Source: Candidatus Enterocloster excrementipullorum
Lineage (GTDB): Bacteria; Bacillota; Clostridia; Lachnospirales; Lachnospiraceae
Direction: 5' to 3'
DNA length: 64,000 bases
NCBI GenBank assembly: GCA_019119575.1
Contig: DWWT01000034.1
Span: 1-64,000, forward strand
Shown here: positions 16,594-24,345 of the stretch, in pieces
Layout of the letters: every line of letters begins with the position of its first letter
Numbering within the stretch: position 1 is the first letter of the stretch
The notes under the pieces: generated by a model
The model's input: the letters and a program-made list of their open reading frames with translations, nothing else
The model's database searches: none
Told to the model about the DNA's origin: nothing
Translations under genes and position numbers: made by a program

Positions 16594-17472
16594 CTATTCT
16601 TTAGGAAAAACGCAAAATGTTGACAGCAGCTCATCCCGCCTCCTGTCCAGATACGTTCCCCATGCCTCCCCGTCCAAAAAGGGGTTTTCCCCCGGATGCT
16701 CCTGCATATACGCCCGTTTGGCCATAAGATCATTGTTTGCCGTGTGATTGCCCATGAAGATGTCCACCTTTTCATCCCGAACCTTTTTTAAGGATTCCAG
16801 ATACCTTCGGCGCATGGTAAAATCCGTGTCCCCGATTTCCTTCAGATACTCCTCCTGCAGAGTGTTGAATCCAAAGCCACCGTAATATCCCGCGCGCTTT
16901 GTCTCTTCCCCCTCCTTGACATCGAAAAAGCAGGCAATGCACCCTTCCGTGTGCCCTGGAACCAGGTAAAATTGAATCTCCGTATTTCCAAACCGCATCA
17001 CATCGCCGTCCTGTATTTCCACATCCGGCGCGAAAAGCGCATCCATGCAGTTCGGGCTCTCCTGAATCATGGAGAGCTCCGGCCGCTCACGAAACATCCG
17101 GGCATCCGGCGCTCCCAAAAAAAGCTTCGTGCCGAACATCCGCCGGAAAAAATTAGCCGCGCCGATATGGTCCATATGACCGTGGGAGGCAATGAGCCAC
17201 CGGACATCCGCAGGATTAAAGCCTGCTTCCCAAATAGCCTGGACAAGCATGGCCGATGCCCCGCAGTTGCCCCCATCAAAAAGAAGCAGCCCATCCCCTG
17301 TATCCACAAGGTGGCTGCAAACCCAGTCGTCTCCCACATAGTAGAGATTTCCATAAATCTTAAACGGCTTTACATAGCGCTTCTCCTGGTTTACCCAAAA
17401 ATGTGCCTTGGGCCCGTTTTTTATCGCGTCCTGCCTGCTCTTGTACATCTCGTATGTTTCCCGCAATGCCAT
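16594..17472 (-). CDS. Metallo-beta-lactamase-fold hydrolase
   Basis: A 292-residue protein. The metal-binding HxHxDH motif is complete (ASHGHMDHIGAANFF), with further ligands in VPGHTEGCIACFF and GNHTANND. The general look (YYVGDDWVCSHLVDTGDGLLLFDGG) resembles subclass B3-like and related cytoplasmic hydrolases. There is no signal peptide, so it works inside the cell, perhaps as a lactonase or esterase for the sugar handled by the neighbouring ABC operon. It is the last gene of that operon, 144 bases after the binding-protein gene; the gap holds a GC-rich inverted repeat, so part of the transcription may stop there. Substrate unknown. Confidence 0.87.
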   Translation of the reverse strand: MALRETYEMYKSRQDAIKNGPKAHFWVNQEKRYVKPFKIYGNLYYVGDDWVCSHLVDTGDGLLLFDGGNCGASAMLVQAIWEAGFNPADVRWLIASHGHMDHIGAANFFRRMFGTKLFLGAPDARMFRERPELSMIQESPNCMDALFAPDVEIQDGDVMRFGNTEIQFYLVPGHTEGCIACFFDVKEGEETKRAGYYGGFGFNTLQEEYLKEIGDTDFTMRRRYLESLKKVRDEKVDIFMGNHTANNDLMAKRAYMQEHPGENPFLDGEAWGTYLDRRRDELLSTFCVFPKE

Positions 17473-17495
17473 TTCTCGGTCCTTTCCGCGCAGGC

Positions 17496-17570
17496 AGCGC
17501 GGACGCCCCCATGCGCAGGGGAACGCGCGCTGCCCGCAAAACTATTTTTCGCGTAACTATTTTTCGCCGC
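17496..17570. repeat. Inverted repeat plus 15-bp tandem repeat
   Basis: GGCAGCGCG and CGCGCTGCC arms (about 17499-17533) enclose a CCCC...GGGG inner stem, a strong hairpin. Immediately after come two tandem 15-base units, AACTATTTTTCGCGT and AACTATTTTTCGCCG (17540-17569). It occupies the gap between the sugar-binding-protein gene and the hydrolase gene. Confidence 0.6.
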
Positions 17571-17616
17571 TGCCCGACCGCGTACAGCCAGGCGGACTCC
17601 CTTCTAAAAAGCCCTT

Positions 17617-19002
17617 CTACTGTGCCGATTCGAGCTGCTTATTGATATCACTCATCAGATAATCCGCCACTCCGTCCGCGTCTTCCTGTCCATAGCTCAA
17701 CATCTGCATCGCCAGATAGTAGGTGCCGTCCGCGTTCTTTAAGGCTGCCCGCTCAAACACAGGGTCAAACCGAAACTGCGTCCACTCCACCATCTTTGCG
17801 TTTGCCTCCGCCGTAAGGCTGTCGGACAAATCCAGGTATTCCAGCGCCTTGGAGTTGGCGGGAATTCCTCTTGTGTCGGCCAGAATCTCCACGCCTTCCT
17901 TCTCTCCCAGAAGGAACTGAATCAGCGCAGCCGCCTCAGCCGGGTGCTCCGAAGTCCTGGGAATGGCAAAAACCATCGATGCCTTGGACATTCCTCCATG
18001 GTAGTCTCCCATCTCAATAAAGTCGCCTACCACAAACTCAAAGCCCTCTGCCGCCTGCTGGTGCTTCAGCAGGTTGCTGTCCCACATATAAATTCCTGCA
18101 TAGTGGCCGTCAATCCACCGCTGGTTCGTATCAATCAATTCGGAACCATCGCCTGCCAGAACCTCCAGCGTGGGAATCACATGCCGCTCCTCCAGCTCGG
18201 TCAGCCACTCCAGGCCTTCCACAATCTCCTCCTTGGTGTACTGCAGCTCATAATTTTCCACCCACGGCTTGCCGTACACACACTGGAGATAATACACCAT
18301 CAGAATCATGCGGTCAAGCTCCTTCACAATCAGCGGATAATACGAACCGTCCTCGTAGTTGGCAAACGCCTCTCCCGCCGCATACAGCTCCTCCAGGGTG
18401 GTGGGGATTTTCACACCCACGTTGTCGAACACCGTCTTGTTCCAGAAAAATACCCGCCCTGTGTTGCTGACCGGCAGCGCCTGGAGCACGCCGTTGGTTG
18501 TAAAATAATCCAGGTCTTCCTGGCTGTATCCGCTCAGATCGATAATATTTGACAAGCTGTTCAAATCCGTAAACACGCTGCCGTCCGGCGAGTAGTTAAA
18601 TACCCAGTCCATATTCAGCTGCAGCACGTCCGCCGCGGAACCGGAGCGGAGGGCCAGGGCAATCTTTTCCTCATGGCCGGTAAAGGATTCATATTCCGCC
18701 TCCACATCAATGTTCGGATGCGCCTCCTCAAAAGCGGCAATGGCGTTCAGCGTTGCCTGATGGCGGTTATCCCCTCCCCACCAGTTCATGCGCATGGAGA
18801 TGGGGTCCGTGGTATTGACCTCCAGGCTGCCTGCCTCAATAGCGGCCGCGGTGGTCGCCTCCGTCCCGCCTGCCTGGGAAGCCGCCGGGGCCGCGCCCTC
18901 GGACGCGGGAGCCGACTGGTTTGTGGGCATGCATCCCGCCAGTGAAAGCGCCAGAGCGCCGGAAAGCAGCGCCGCAGTTACTCGTTTCCAATTCTTCTTC
19001 AT
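17617..19002 (-). CDS. Sugar ABC transporter substrate-binding lipoprotein
   Basis: A 461-residue family 1 binding lipoprotein. The signal peptide MKKNWKRVTAALLSGALALSLAGC ends in the lipobox Cys24, followed by an Ala/Ser-rich linker to about residue 60. The domain starts ISMRMNWWGGDNRHQATLNAIAAFEEAHPNIDVEAEYESFTGHEEKIALALRSGSAADVLQLNMDWV, characteristic of oligosaccharide and sugar-acid binding proteins, with late FPNEXP-type segments such as FAIPRTSEHPAEAAALIQFLLGEKEGVEILADTRGIPAN. It delivers the ligand to the two permeases encoded upstream. No ATPase gene is present; such importers often share a general MsmK/UgpC-type ATPase. Confidence 0.94.
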   Translation of the reverse strand: MKKNWKRVTAALLSGALALSLAGCMPTNQSAPASEGAAPAASQAGGTEATTAAAIEAGSLEVNTTDPISMRMNWWGGDNRHQATLNAIAAFEEAHPNIDVEAEYESFTGHEEKIALALRSGSAADVLQLNMDWVFNYSPDGSVFTDLNSLSNIIDLSGYSQEDLDYFTTNGVLQALPVSNTGRVFFWNKTVFDNVGVKIPTTLEELYAAGEAFANYEDGSYYPLIVKELDRMILMVYYLQCVYGKPWVENYELQYTKEEIVEGLEWLTELEERHVIPTLEVLAGDGSELIDTNQRWIDGHYAGIYMWDSNLLKHQQAAEGFEFVVGDFIEMGDYHGGMSKASMVFAIPRTSEHPAEAAALIQFLLGEKEGVEILADTRGIPANSKALEYLDLSDSLTAEANAKMVEWTQFRFDPVFERAALKNADGTYYLAMQMLSYGQEDADGVADYLMSDINKQLESAQ

Positions 19003-19039
19003 GAAAGCAATCCTCCCTATTTTTTTCTATTTTATCCGC

Positions 19040-19888
19040 TTACCCCTTGACGCCTCCCGCGGCAATTCCATCCACAAACGAATTCTGCGCGGCAAAGAAC
19101 ACCACCAGGGACGGAATAATCGCCAGAAGGGACATGGCAAGCACCCGGTTCCACTCAAATCCCACCTCTGCGTCCATGGACATCCGAAGGAAGATGGAGA
19201 CAGGATATTTGGCAACCGTGTTTACATAAATCAACGGACCCATAAAATCATTGGAAGCCCACATAAACTGGAACAGCGCGCAGGATACAATCGAGGGCTT
19301 TAACATGGGTACGATTACAAACCAGAGGCGCTGGAGCACATTGCACCCGTCAATCTCCGCGGCCTCCTCCAGCTCCTTTGGTATGCCCCGCAGGAACTGA
19401 ATCAGCATATATACAAAGTATGTGTCTCCCGCCAGAAGGGAAGGAATCACAATCGGCAGATAGGAATCCAGCCATCCAATCTGGTTGAACAATATGTACT
19501 GGGGGACATTCAGTACCACCTGGGGAAGAAACAGGGTGGAGAGCAGGACCATAAAGGAAAATTTCTTCCCGATAAATTGAAAGCGGGCAAATCCATAGGC
19601 CGTCAGCGTGGCCGACACAACCGTTACGATCACTTTGGGAATCACAAACTTATACGTATTTCCCATAAAGTGCAGAAGCGTCATGCCCTCATAGCCGGCA
19701 AATCCTCTTCTGTATCCGTCCAGCGTCGGATTGATGGGGATAAAATTGATGCCTGAAAAAATCTCGCTGTTTGTCTTAAAGGACGCTCCCACCATCCATA
19801 CCAGGGGGTAAATCATAATCACACCCACCACGATCAGGACAATGTATCGCAAAATTAAATTCATAAGGTTTCTCTGTTCGCGGGTCAT
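19040..19888 (-). CDS. Carbohydrate ABC transporter permease, MalG type
   Basis: A 282-residue inner-membrane permease with six hydrophobic segments. The ATPase-contact (EAA) loop is EEAAEIDGCNVLQRLWFVIVPMLKPSI, and the C-terminus, FFAAQNSFVDGIAAGGVKG, is the standard MalG/LacG ending. The ATG lies six bases after the stop of the MalF-type gene, so the two are translationally linked. It pairs with the MalF-type permease and with the lipoprotein encoded downstream. Confidence 0.96.
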   Translation of the reverse strand: MTREQRNLMNLILRYIVLIVVGVIMIYPLVWMVGASFKTNSEIFSGINFIPINPTLDGYRRGFAGYEGMTLLHFMGNTYKFVIPKVIVTVVSATLTAYGFARFQFIGKKFSFMVLLSTLFLPQVVLNVPQYILFNQIGWLDSYLPIVIPSLLAGDTYFVYMLIQFLRGIPKELEEAAEIDGCNVLQRLWFVIVPMLKPSIVSCALFQFMWASNDFMGPLIYVNTVAKYPVSIFLRMSMDAEVGFEWNRVLAMSLLAIIPSLVVFFAAQNSFVDGIAAGGVKG

Positions 19889-19894
19889 TCTCTG

Positions 19895-20815
19895 TTACCT
19901 CCCATCCTCGTCCGAATAGTACACCCAGTATTTCTGGCTGAAAAACGCAACCGCCGTCAGCGTCATAATAATCAGGAACAGCACCCACGCAATGGAGCTG
20001 GCCACACCCATCTCATAGCTGCGGAATGCATTGTTGTATACCAGCAGGGAGACCAGCGTGGTCGACCTGAGCGGTCCTCCCTGGGTGATGATGAACGGCC
20101 CGTTGAACTCCTGAAACTTATGGCAGAGCTGCGTCACAAAATTGTAAAAGATCACCGGGGTAATCAGCGGAACCGTAATGCTGAAAAACTGTCTCCATTT
20201 TCCGGCCCCGTCAATGGACGCCGCCTCATACAGCTCCTCCGATACGCCTTTCAGCGCCGCCAGGAAAATCACCATGGGGGAACCGAACTGCCAGATGCGC
20301 AGAAGCACAATCACAAAGAAGGCTCCGTTCGGGTCGCCCAGCCAGTTCACCGGTTCCACTCCAAATATACGCAGGGCCATATTCACCAGACCTTCGGTCC
20401 GGAACAAAAAGCGCCAGAGCACCGCGATGGATACCGAACCTCCCAGGATAGAGGGAATATAGTATGCCGTACGGAAAAAATTCACTCCTTTTATCTTGAA
20501 ATTCAATATATACGCAATGAACAGCGCAAATATCAGTTCCAAAGGCACCGTCACGAAGGCATACTTAAAGGTCTGTACAAATGCCTTCACAATCAGCGGA
20601 TCACTTAAAATATCCACATAATTCTGCAGCCCCACAAAGAAGGGAGTGCGGAACAAATTGTAGTCATAAAAGCTGTACAGAAGGGACGCCGCAAAGGGAT
20701 ACAGCTTAAAAACAGCAAATCCAATCCACCAGGGCACAATAAACAGCAGGCCAATATTGTGTTTCCAGAATTTCTTTCCGGCCGGCGCAGCAGCCGTCTT
20801 TGTCTTTTTACTCAT
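19895..20815 (-). CDS. Carbohydrate ABC transporter permease, MalF type
   Basis: A 306-residue permease. ATG 20815 (MSKKTKTAAAPAGKKF) has GGGAGG six bases upstream; the ATG at 20821 is too close to that site. Six hydrophobic segments run from GLLFIVPWWIGFAVFKLYPFAASL to WVLFLIIMTLTAVAFF, and the EAA loop is YEAASIDGAGKWRQFFSITVPLITPVIFY. It begins 15 bases after the enolase-superfamily gene and is followed within seven bases by the MalG-type gene. Confidence 0.95.
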   Translation of the reverse strand: MSKKTKTAAAPAGKKFWKHNIGLLFIVPWWIGFAVFKLYPFAASLLYSFYDYNLFRTPFFVGLQNYVDILSDPLIVKAFVQTFKYAFVTVPLELIFALFIAYILNFKIKGVNFFRTAYYIPSILGGSVSIAVLWRFLFRTEGLVNMALRIFGVEPVNWLGDPNGAFFVIVLLRIWQFGSPMVIFLAALKGVSEELYEAASIDGAGKWRQFFSITVPLITPVIFYNFVTQLCHKFQEFNGPFIITQGGPLRSTTLVSLLVYNNAFRSYEMGVASSIAWVLFLIIMTLTAVAFFSQKYWVYYSDEDGR

Positions 20816-20829
20816 GACCATCCTCCCTC

Positions 20830-21972
20830 CTATCTCTCCGCATAATAAATCTGCCGGCTCTCAAGCAGCCCGTCCTTCTCCAGCTTCTCCACATCCATCC
20901 GCTGCGGATTTCCCGGGATGTCCGGCTGACAGTAAAATCTTCCGTTCCTCTCCTCCGGCTGGAATAAGGTGTATTCCCCCACCGGCTTGCTGATGGGCTC
21001 GTGATACTCGATCCACTCGTCCTCATTATAAAGACAGCCGAAAATCGCGTTGAGGTAAATGCGTCCCCCGGAGGTGAACTTCACATGCTCTTTTCTGGCC
21101 AAATCCCGAATCCGGATGATATCATCAATTCTTGTCATCCGTCCTATGGACGGCTGCAGATGGCTCACGCCCTTTTCCACGTAAATCTCATATTCATAAT
21201 AAATCCGCATGGACTCCCCAAAAGCCAGGGGAACCGTCACGCCCATCTCCTTGAGCTGCTTGATTCCGTTCATATTGTGGGAATGAATCGGCTCCTCCAG
21301 CCAGGCCAGATGATACGGTTCGCAGAGTTTTGCAAAGGTATACGCCTGCTCCACATCCATACACTGGTTGCAGTCCACCGCAATTCCGATATCCTCCCCC
21401 ACAGCCCTGCGCACCATTTCAATTCTGCGCAGGTCGCGCTCCATATCCGTTCCGCATCCGCTGCCCACTTTAAATTTGACTGTGCGGTACCCTTCCTCCA
21501 CATAGCGGACCATGTCTTCCACCAGCTCGGAATCCTCCAGCAGCAGGGAACCGCCTCCCTTATAGGCCTGGGCCCAGTCTTTCTCGGCTCCCATAAAGCG
21601 GTGAAGCGGCTGCCCCGCTCTCTGGGCCAGGATATCCAGCATCATGAGCTCCAGCTGCCCTACCTCCACGGCCTTCTCGCTCTGAAAACCGCAGTTTCTC
21701 ATTTTCCAGTACAGGGAATTCTTCCATTCGGAAAAAGGCTTCTCCTCCCCTGTCAAAATAATCGGAAGAATATCCTTCACAAAGCCCGGCCCCACCGACA
21801 GATGCGCGCAGGCGCCCTCGCTGTCGTACAGCTCGATGCATCCCTGCTCCGGGGCAAAACGCCCCATTCCCCCGGTTCCATCTTTAAATGGTTTCGGAAG
21901 AGGAATTTTGTGGAAATTATAGTACACAGCCTTTACGAATTTAATCTTATCCTGGTAATCAAACGCAAACAT
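20830..21972 (-). CDS. Enolase-superfamily (mandelate racemase-like) enzyme
   Basis: A 380-residue enzyme of the mandelate racemase/muconate lactonizing family, whose members abstract a proton next to a carboxylate using a Mg2+ site. The KxK motif is K166-F-K168 in TVKFKVG. Metal ligands are likely D200 (VDCNQ), E226 or E227 (LEEPIH) and E253 (FGES). Two usual features are changed: the IQPD-GG motif reads LQPSIGRMTR (Ser for Asp), and the PH-type catalytic His position reads KFTSGGR. So the His-Asp dyad is absent, and the chemistry probably relies on Lys168. First gene of the ABC operon, with a SigA promoter at 22005-22034. Likely a sugar-acid dehydratase or epimerase; unproven. Confidence 0.88.
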   Translation of the reverse strand: MFAFDYQDKIKFVKAVYYNFHKIPLPKPFKDGTGGMGRFAPEQGCIELYDSEGACAHLSVGPGFVKDILPIILTGEEKPFSEWKNSLYWKMRNCGFQSEKAVEVGQLELMMLDILAQRAGQPLHRFMGAEKDWAQAYKGGGSLLLEDSELVEDMVRYVEEGYRTVKFKVGSGCGTDMERDLRRIEMVRRAVGEDIGIAVDCNQCMDVEQAYTFAKLCEPYHLAWLEEPIHSHNMNGIKQLKEMGVTVPLAFGESMRIYYEYEIYVEKGVSHLQPSIGRMTRIDDIIRIRDLARKEHVKFTSGGRIYLNAIFGCLYNEDEWIEYHEPISKPVGEYTLFQPEERNGRFYCQPDIPGNPQRMDVEKLEKDGLLESRQIYYAER

Positions 21973-22004
21973 ACCCGTTCTCTCCTCCTCTTGTTTGTGG
22001 ACTT

Positions 22005-22034
22005 ATTATAGTAAAAAGTCCTCTTTCCCAACAA
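22005..22034 (-). promoter_or_regulatory. SigA-type promoter of the enolase/ABC operon
   Basis: Minus strand: TTGTTG (22034-22029), 18 bases, TATAAT (22010-22005), 33 bases ahead of the ATG at 21972. No sigma-54 -24/-12 pattern (GG-N10-GC) is seen in 21973-22171. Confidence 0.7.
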
Positions 22035-22048
22035 GGGCGAGATTCCAT

Positions 22049-22086
22049 AAAAAAACGCATGGCGATTATGCAAATCACACATGCGT
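22049..22086 (-). terminator. Terminator after the PrpR-type regulator gene
   Basis: Minus strand: ACGCATG and CATGCGT (22086-22056) form a stem with a long loop, followed by TTTTTTT (22055-22049). This separates the regulator transcript from the enolase/ABC operon. Confidence 0.75.
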
Positions 22087-22171
22087 TCCGATTCGTTCAC
22101 GGATATTTCACTTTATTTCATTTTGTCATTCAAATTCTTTCATTTCCTTTGTATACAAAATTGGCGGCTGC

Positions 22172-24187
22172 TTATATCTTAATTCCGTAATATTTTATTT
22201 TCCTCCAAAGCGTCGTGGTGCTGATTCCCAGAGCCCTCGCCGTGAGCGTCCGGTTTCCCTTGTATCTTTTCAGCGCTTCCTCCAGCGTCTCCTTTAATAT
22301 CCCCTGCTCCGCGCCAGCCCCGGGCTCCCGCTTTTCCTCCTGTCCGCCGGCGGCTCTCTCCTCGTCCTTCGGCGCCTCCAGGCCGTGCTGCACATAATAG
22401 TCCGGCTCCTCCGTATTTGCATACAGCTCCTCCATAAGCCCCCGGACATATTCCTCCGTGATGGTTCGCCGTCCCACCGTCAGGATCATTCGCTCGCAGA
22501 ATGCCTGCATCTGGATGCTGTTGCCGGGCCAGCCGTAATTTAACAGCAGCTTTCTGGCTCCCGACGTCAGGGTGTGGTATCTGCCGTATTGTTCCATGTA
22601 CTGCTTCATATATCCGTCAAGCAGGATTTCCACATCCCCGGGCCGCTCTGCCAGCCGCGGCAGGTGAAGCTTCAGCGCATTCAGCACATAATACAGGTCG
22701 CTCCGCATGCGGTTTAAACGCCGGCAGGTATCGATATCCTTTGACGTACAGACAATAATCCGGGTGTCCACAATCACCATATCCTCAATGGTATTATACA
22801 GAATCTTCCGGCTTCTGATCGCTTTTGAAAAATGGTACTGCACCGGGAGCGTCATCTTGTCAATGCTCTGAATCACCAGGGTTCCCTTGTCCGCCTTCTC
22901 AATCGCCCCCGGCTCATACTGGGGCTTTTCCCCGTACCGGCGGCTTTCCTCGCGGAACCGGCGGCCTCCGGAATGCTCATACATGGTTCCGAACAAGATG
23001 CGCATCTGCTGATCCTCCGTTGTCCCCGCCAGGTTGACCACAATAAACGGACCATTTCTCCGGGAGCTGTAATTGTGGATTCCCTGGCATACCAAATCCT
23101 GTTCCTGACCATTGTATCCTTCAATAAGCACCGGGCTGGAGGACTGGGCATAGAGCTTGGCCCTCCGGATCGTTTCCGACATGCCAGGAAGCATGGACTG
23201 CATGTCATCAAAGTCCATCCGAGCCACATACCCTCGGAGGTACTGCTCCTGAAGGCGTTTTTTCTCGCTCATGTCAATCGGCTTCAGCCGGCTGCACGAG
23301 ACAATGGCTCCCTCCACCCGGTCTCCCACCTGGATCGGATTCATCACCAATACCGCGGTATGGGATTTGGCGCTGGCAAATGTGGTATAATTTTCCATTT
23401 CTCCGGAAAGTACCCGCTCAAGGGCCCCCTTGTCCAGATCCTTGAACAGCTCAGTGATATGCAGGCCCGCCAGCTGCTTCTGGGATTGGCCCAGCATATG
23501 CTCCATGGCAGGGTTCATAAGCAGCACCGTCCCGGCCGGCGTCAGCTTTATAATTCCATTGTTTGAGCTGTCGAGAATGGTCGAAACCTGCGCATAATTA
23601 AACTGCTCCATCTCCGACATGTGGTACAGGGACTCCGCATTGTCCAGGGCCGTTTTTATGGATTCGTCCGTAGAGATAAATGACAAAAAGGGAATTCCCC
23701 GGTACGCGGCGAACTCCTGCACCTGCAGCCCTCCGATTACCAGATCCGGCTTTTCCCCGCAGGCATTTTCCATAATGTCGAAGCATTTTTCATCGTCTTC
23801 AAAAATATACCGCTTCAGCTGTATTCCATAGAGCGAATCAAAGTAAGTCGTATCGCACAGCATCTCTCCCCATCCGAAGACGGCAATGTGGGGGGTGGGC
23901 TTGTTGATAATCTTTTTCGCGCGCAGAATGAGGAGCCCCAGCTCCTGGGCCGTGATTTTTATCTCCGCCAGCGTCACTTTTGTGTACCGTTTGATGAGCG
24001 CTGCCTGCTTTCCCCTGGCCACAATGATCTGGACGCCCTCCTGAGAAATTGCGTCCCGGGCCTCATTCACCACGTTTTCCGTCTGCACTTTTTTCAGGAC
24101 GCGGACATGGTATCCCCCTCCGTCCGCCAATGCTCTCGCCTGCCTGTACATCTCCTCATTTGGAACGAATACCGCGATCTCTCCCAT
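22172..24187 (-). CDS. PrpR-type regulator with degenerate AAA+ domain
   Basis: 671 residues from ATG 24187, with AGGAGG six bases upstream; the frame extends to 24340 without a start signal. Residues 1-185 form a PrpR N-terminal sensor domain (IIVARGKQAALIKRY, YFDSLYGIQLKRY), 200-305 a PAS domain (STILDSSNNGIIKLTPAGTVLLMN), 330-590 a sigma-54-activator-like AAA+ region, and 628-671 a Fis-type helix-turn-helix (LKETLEEALKRYKGNRTLTARALGISTTTLWRKI). In the AAA+ part the Walker A site reads GYNGQEQD (357-364) instead of GxxGxGKE, no GAFTGA loop follows ILFG, and the Walker B site reads GTLVIQSID without the DE. It cannot work as an ATP-driven sigma-54 activator and is probably a SigA-dependent regulator of the next operon. 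Confidence 0.85.
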   Translation of the reverse strand: MGEIAVFVPNEEMYRQARALADGGGYHVRVLKKVQTENVVNEARDAISQEGVQIIVARGKQAALIKRYTKVTLAEIKITAQELGLLILRAKKIINKPTPHIAVFGWGEMLCDTTYFDSLYGIQLKRYIFEDDEKCFDIMENACGEKPDLVIGGLQVQEFAAYRGIPFLSFISTDESIKTALDNAESLYHMSEMEQFNYAQVSTILDSSNNGIIKLTPAGTVLLMNPAMEHMLGQSQKQLAGLHITELFKDLDKGALERVLSGEMENYTTFASAKSHTAVLVMNPIQVGDRVEGAIVSCSRLKPIDMSEKKRLQEQYLRGYVARMDFDDMQSMLPGMSETIRRAKLYAQSSSPVLIEGYNGQEQDLVCQGIHNYSSRRNGPFIVVNLAGTTEDQQMRILFGTMYEHSGGRRFREESRRYGEKPQYEPGAIEKADKGTLVIQSIDKMTLPVQYHFSKAIRSRKILYNTIEDMVIVDTRIIVCTSKDIDTCRRLNRMRSDLYYVLNALKLHLPRLAERPGDVEILLDGYMKQYMEQYGRYHTLTSGARKLLLNYGWPGNSIQMQAFCERMILTVGRRTITEEYVRGLMEELYANTEEPDYYVQHGLEAPKDEERAAGGQEEKREPGAGAEQGILKETLEEALKRYKGNRTLTARALGISTTTLWRKIKYYGIKI

Positions 24188-24220
24188 ATGGCGCCTCCTC
24201 ATTCTTTTTGCCGTATCTGT

Positions 24221-24256
24221 CAAAATACCCTTAGCGGGCAGTTGCCCGCTAAGGGT
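24221..24256 (-). terminator. Perfect 30-nt palindrome, probable terminator
   Basis: ACCCTTAGCGGGCA-GT-TGCCCGCTAAGGGT (24227-24256) is a 14-pair perfect stem. On the minus strand it is followed by ATTTTG, a weak T tract. It lies between the alpha/beta hydrolase gene and the PrpR-type gene, 40 bases before the latter's start, so an operator role is also possible. Confidence 0.55.
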
Positions 24257-24345
24257 AAGTATAACGGAAAATATCGGGGACGTCCACATCCAAAGTACAC
24301 GGGACGTCATTAAGAAACCTCTCTTTTGCTGAAACGGCAAAATAT

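Noticed and set aside
22172-24187. Active sigma-54 enhancer-binding protein
   Set aside because: Walker A, GAFTGA and Walker B residues are absent, and the neighbour promoter is SigA-type.
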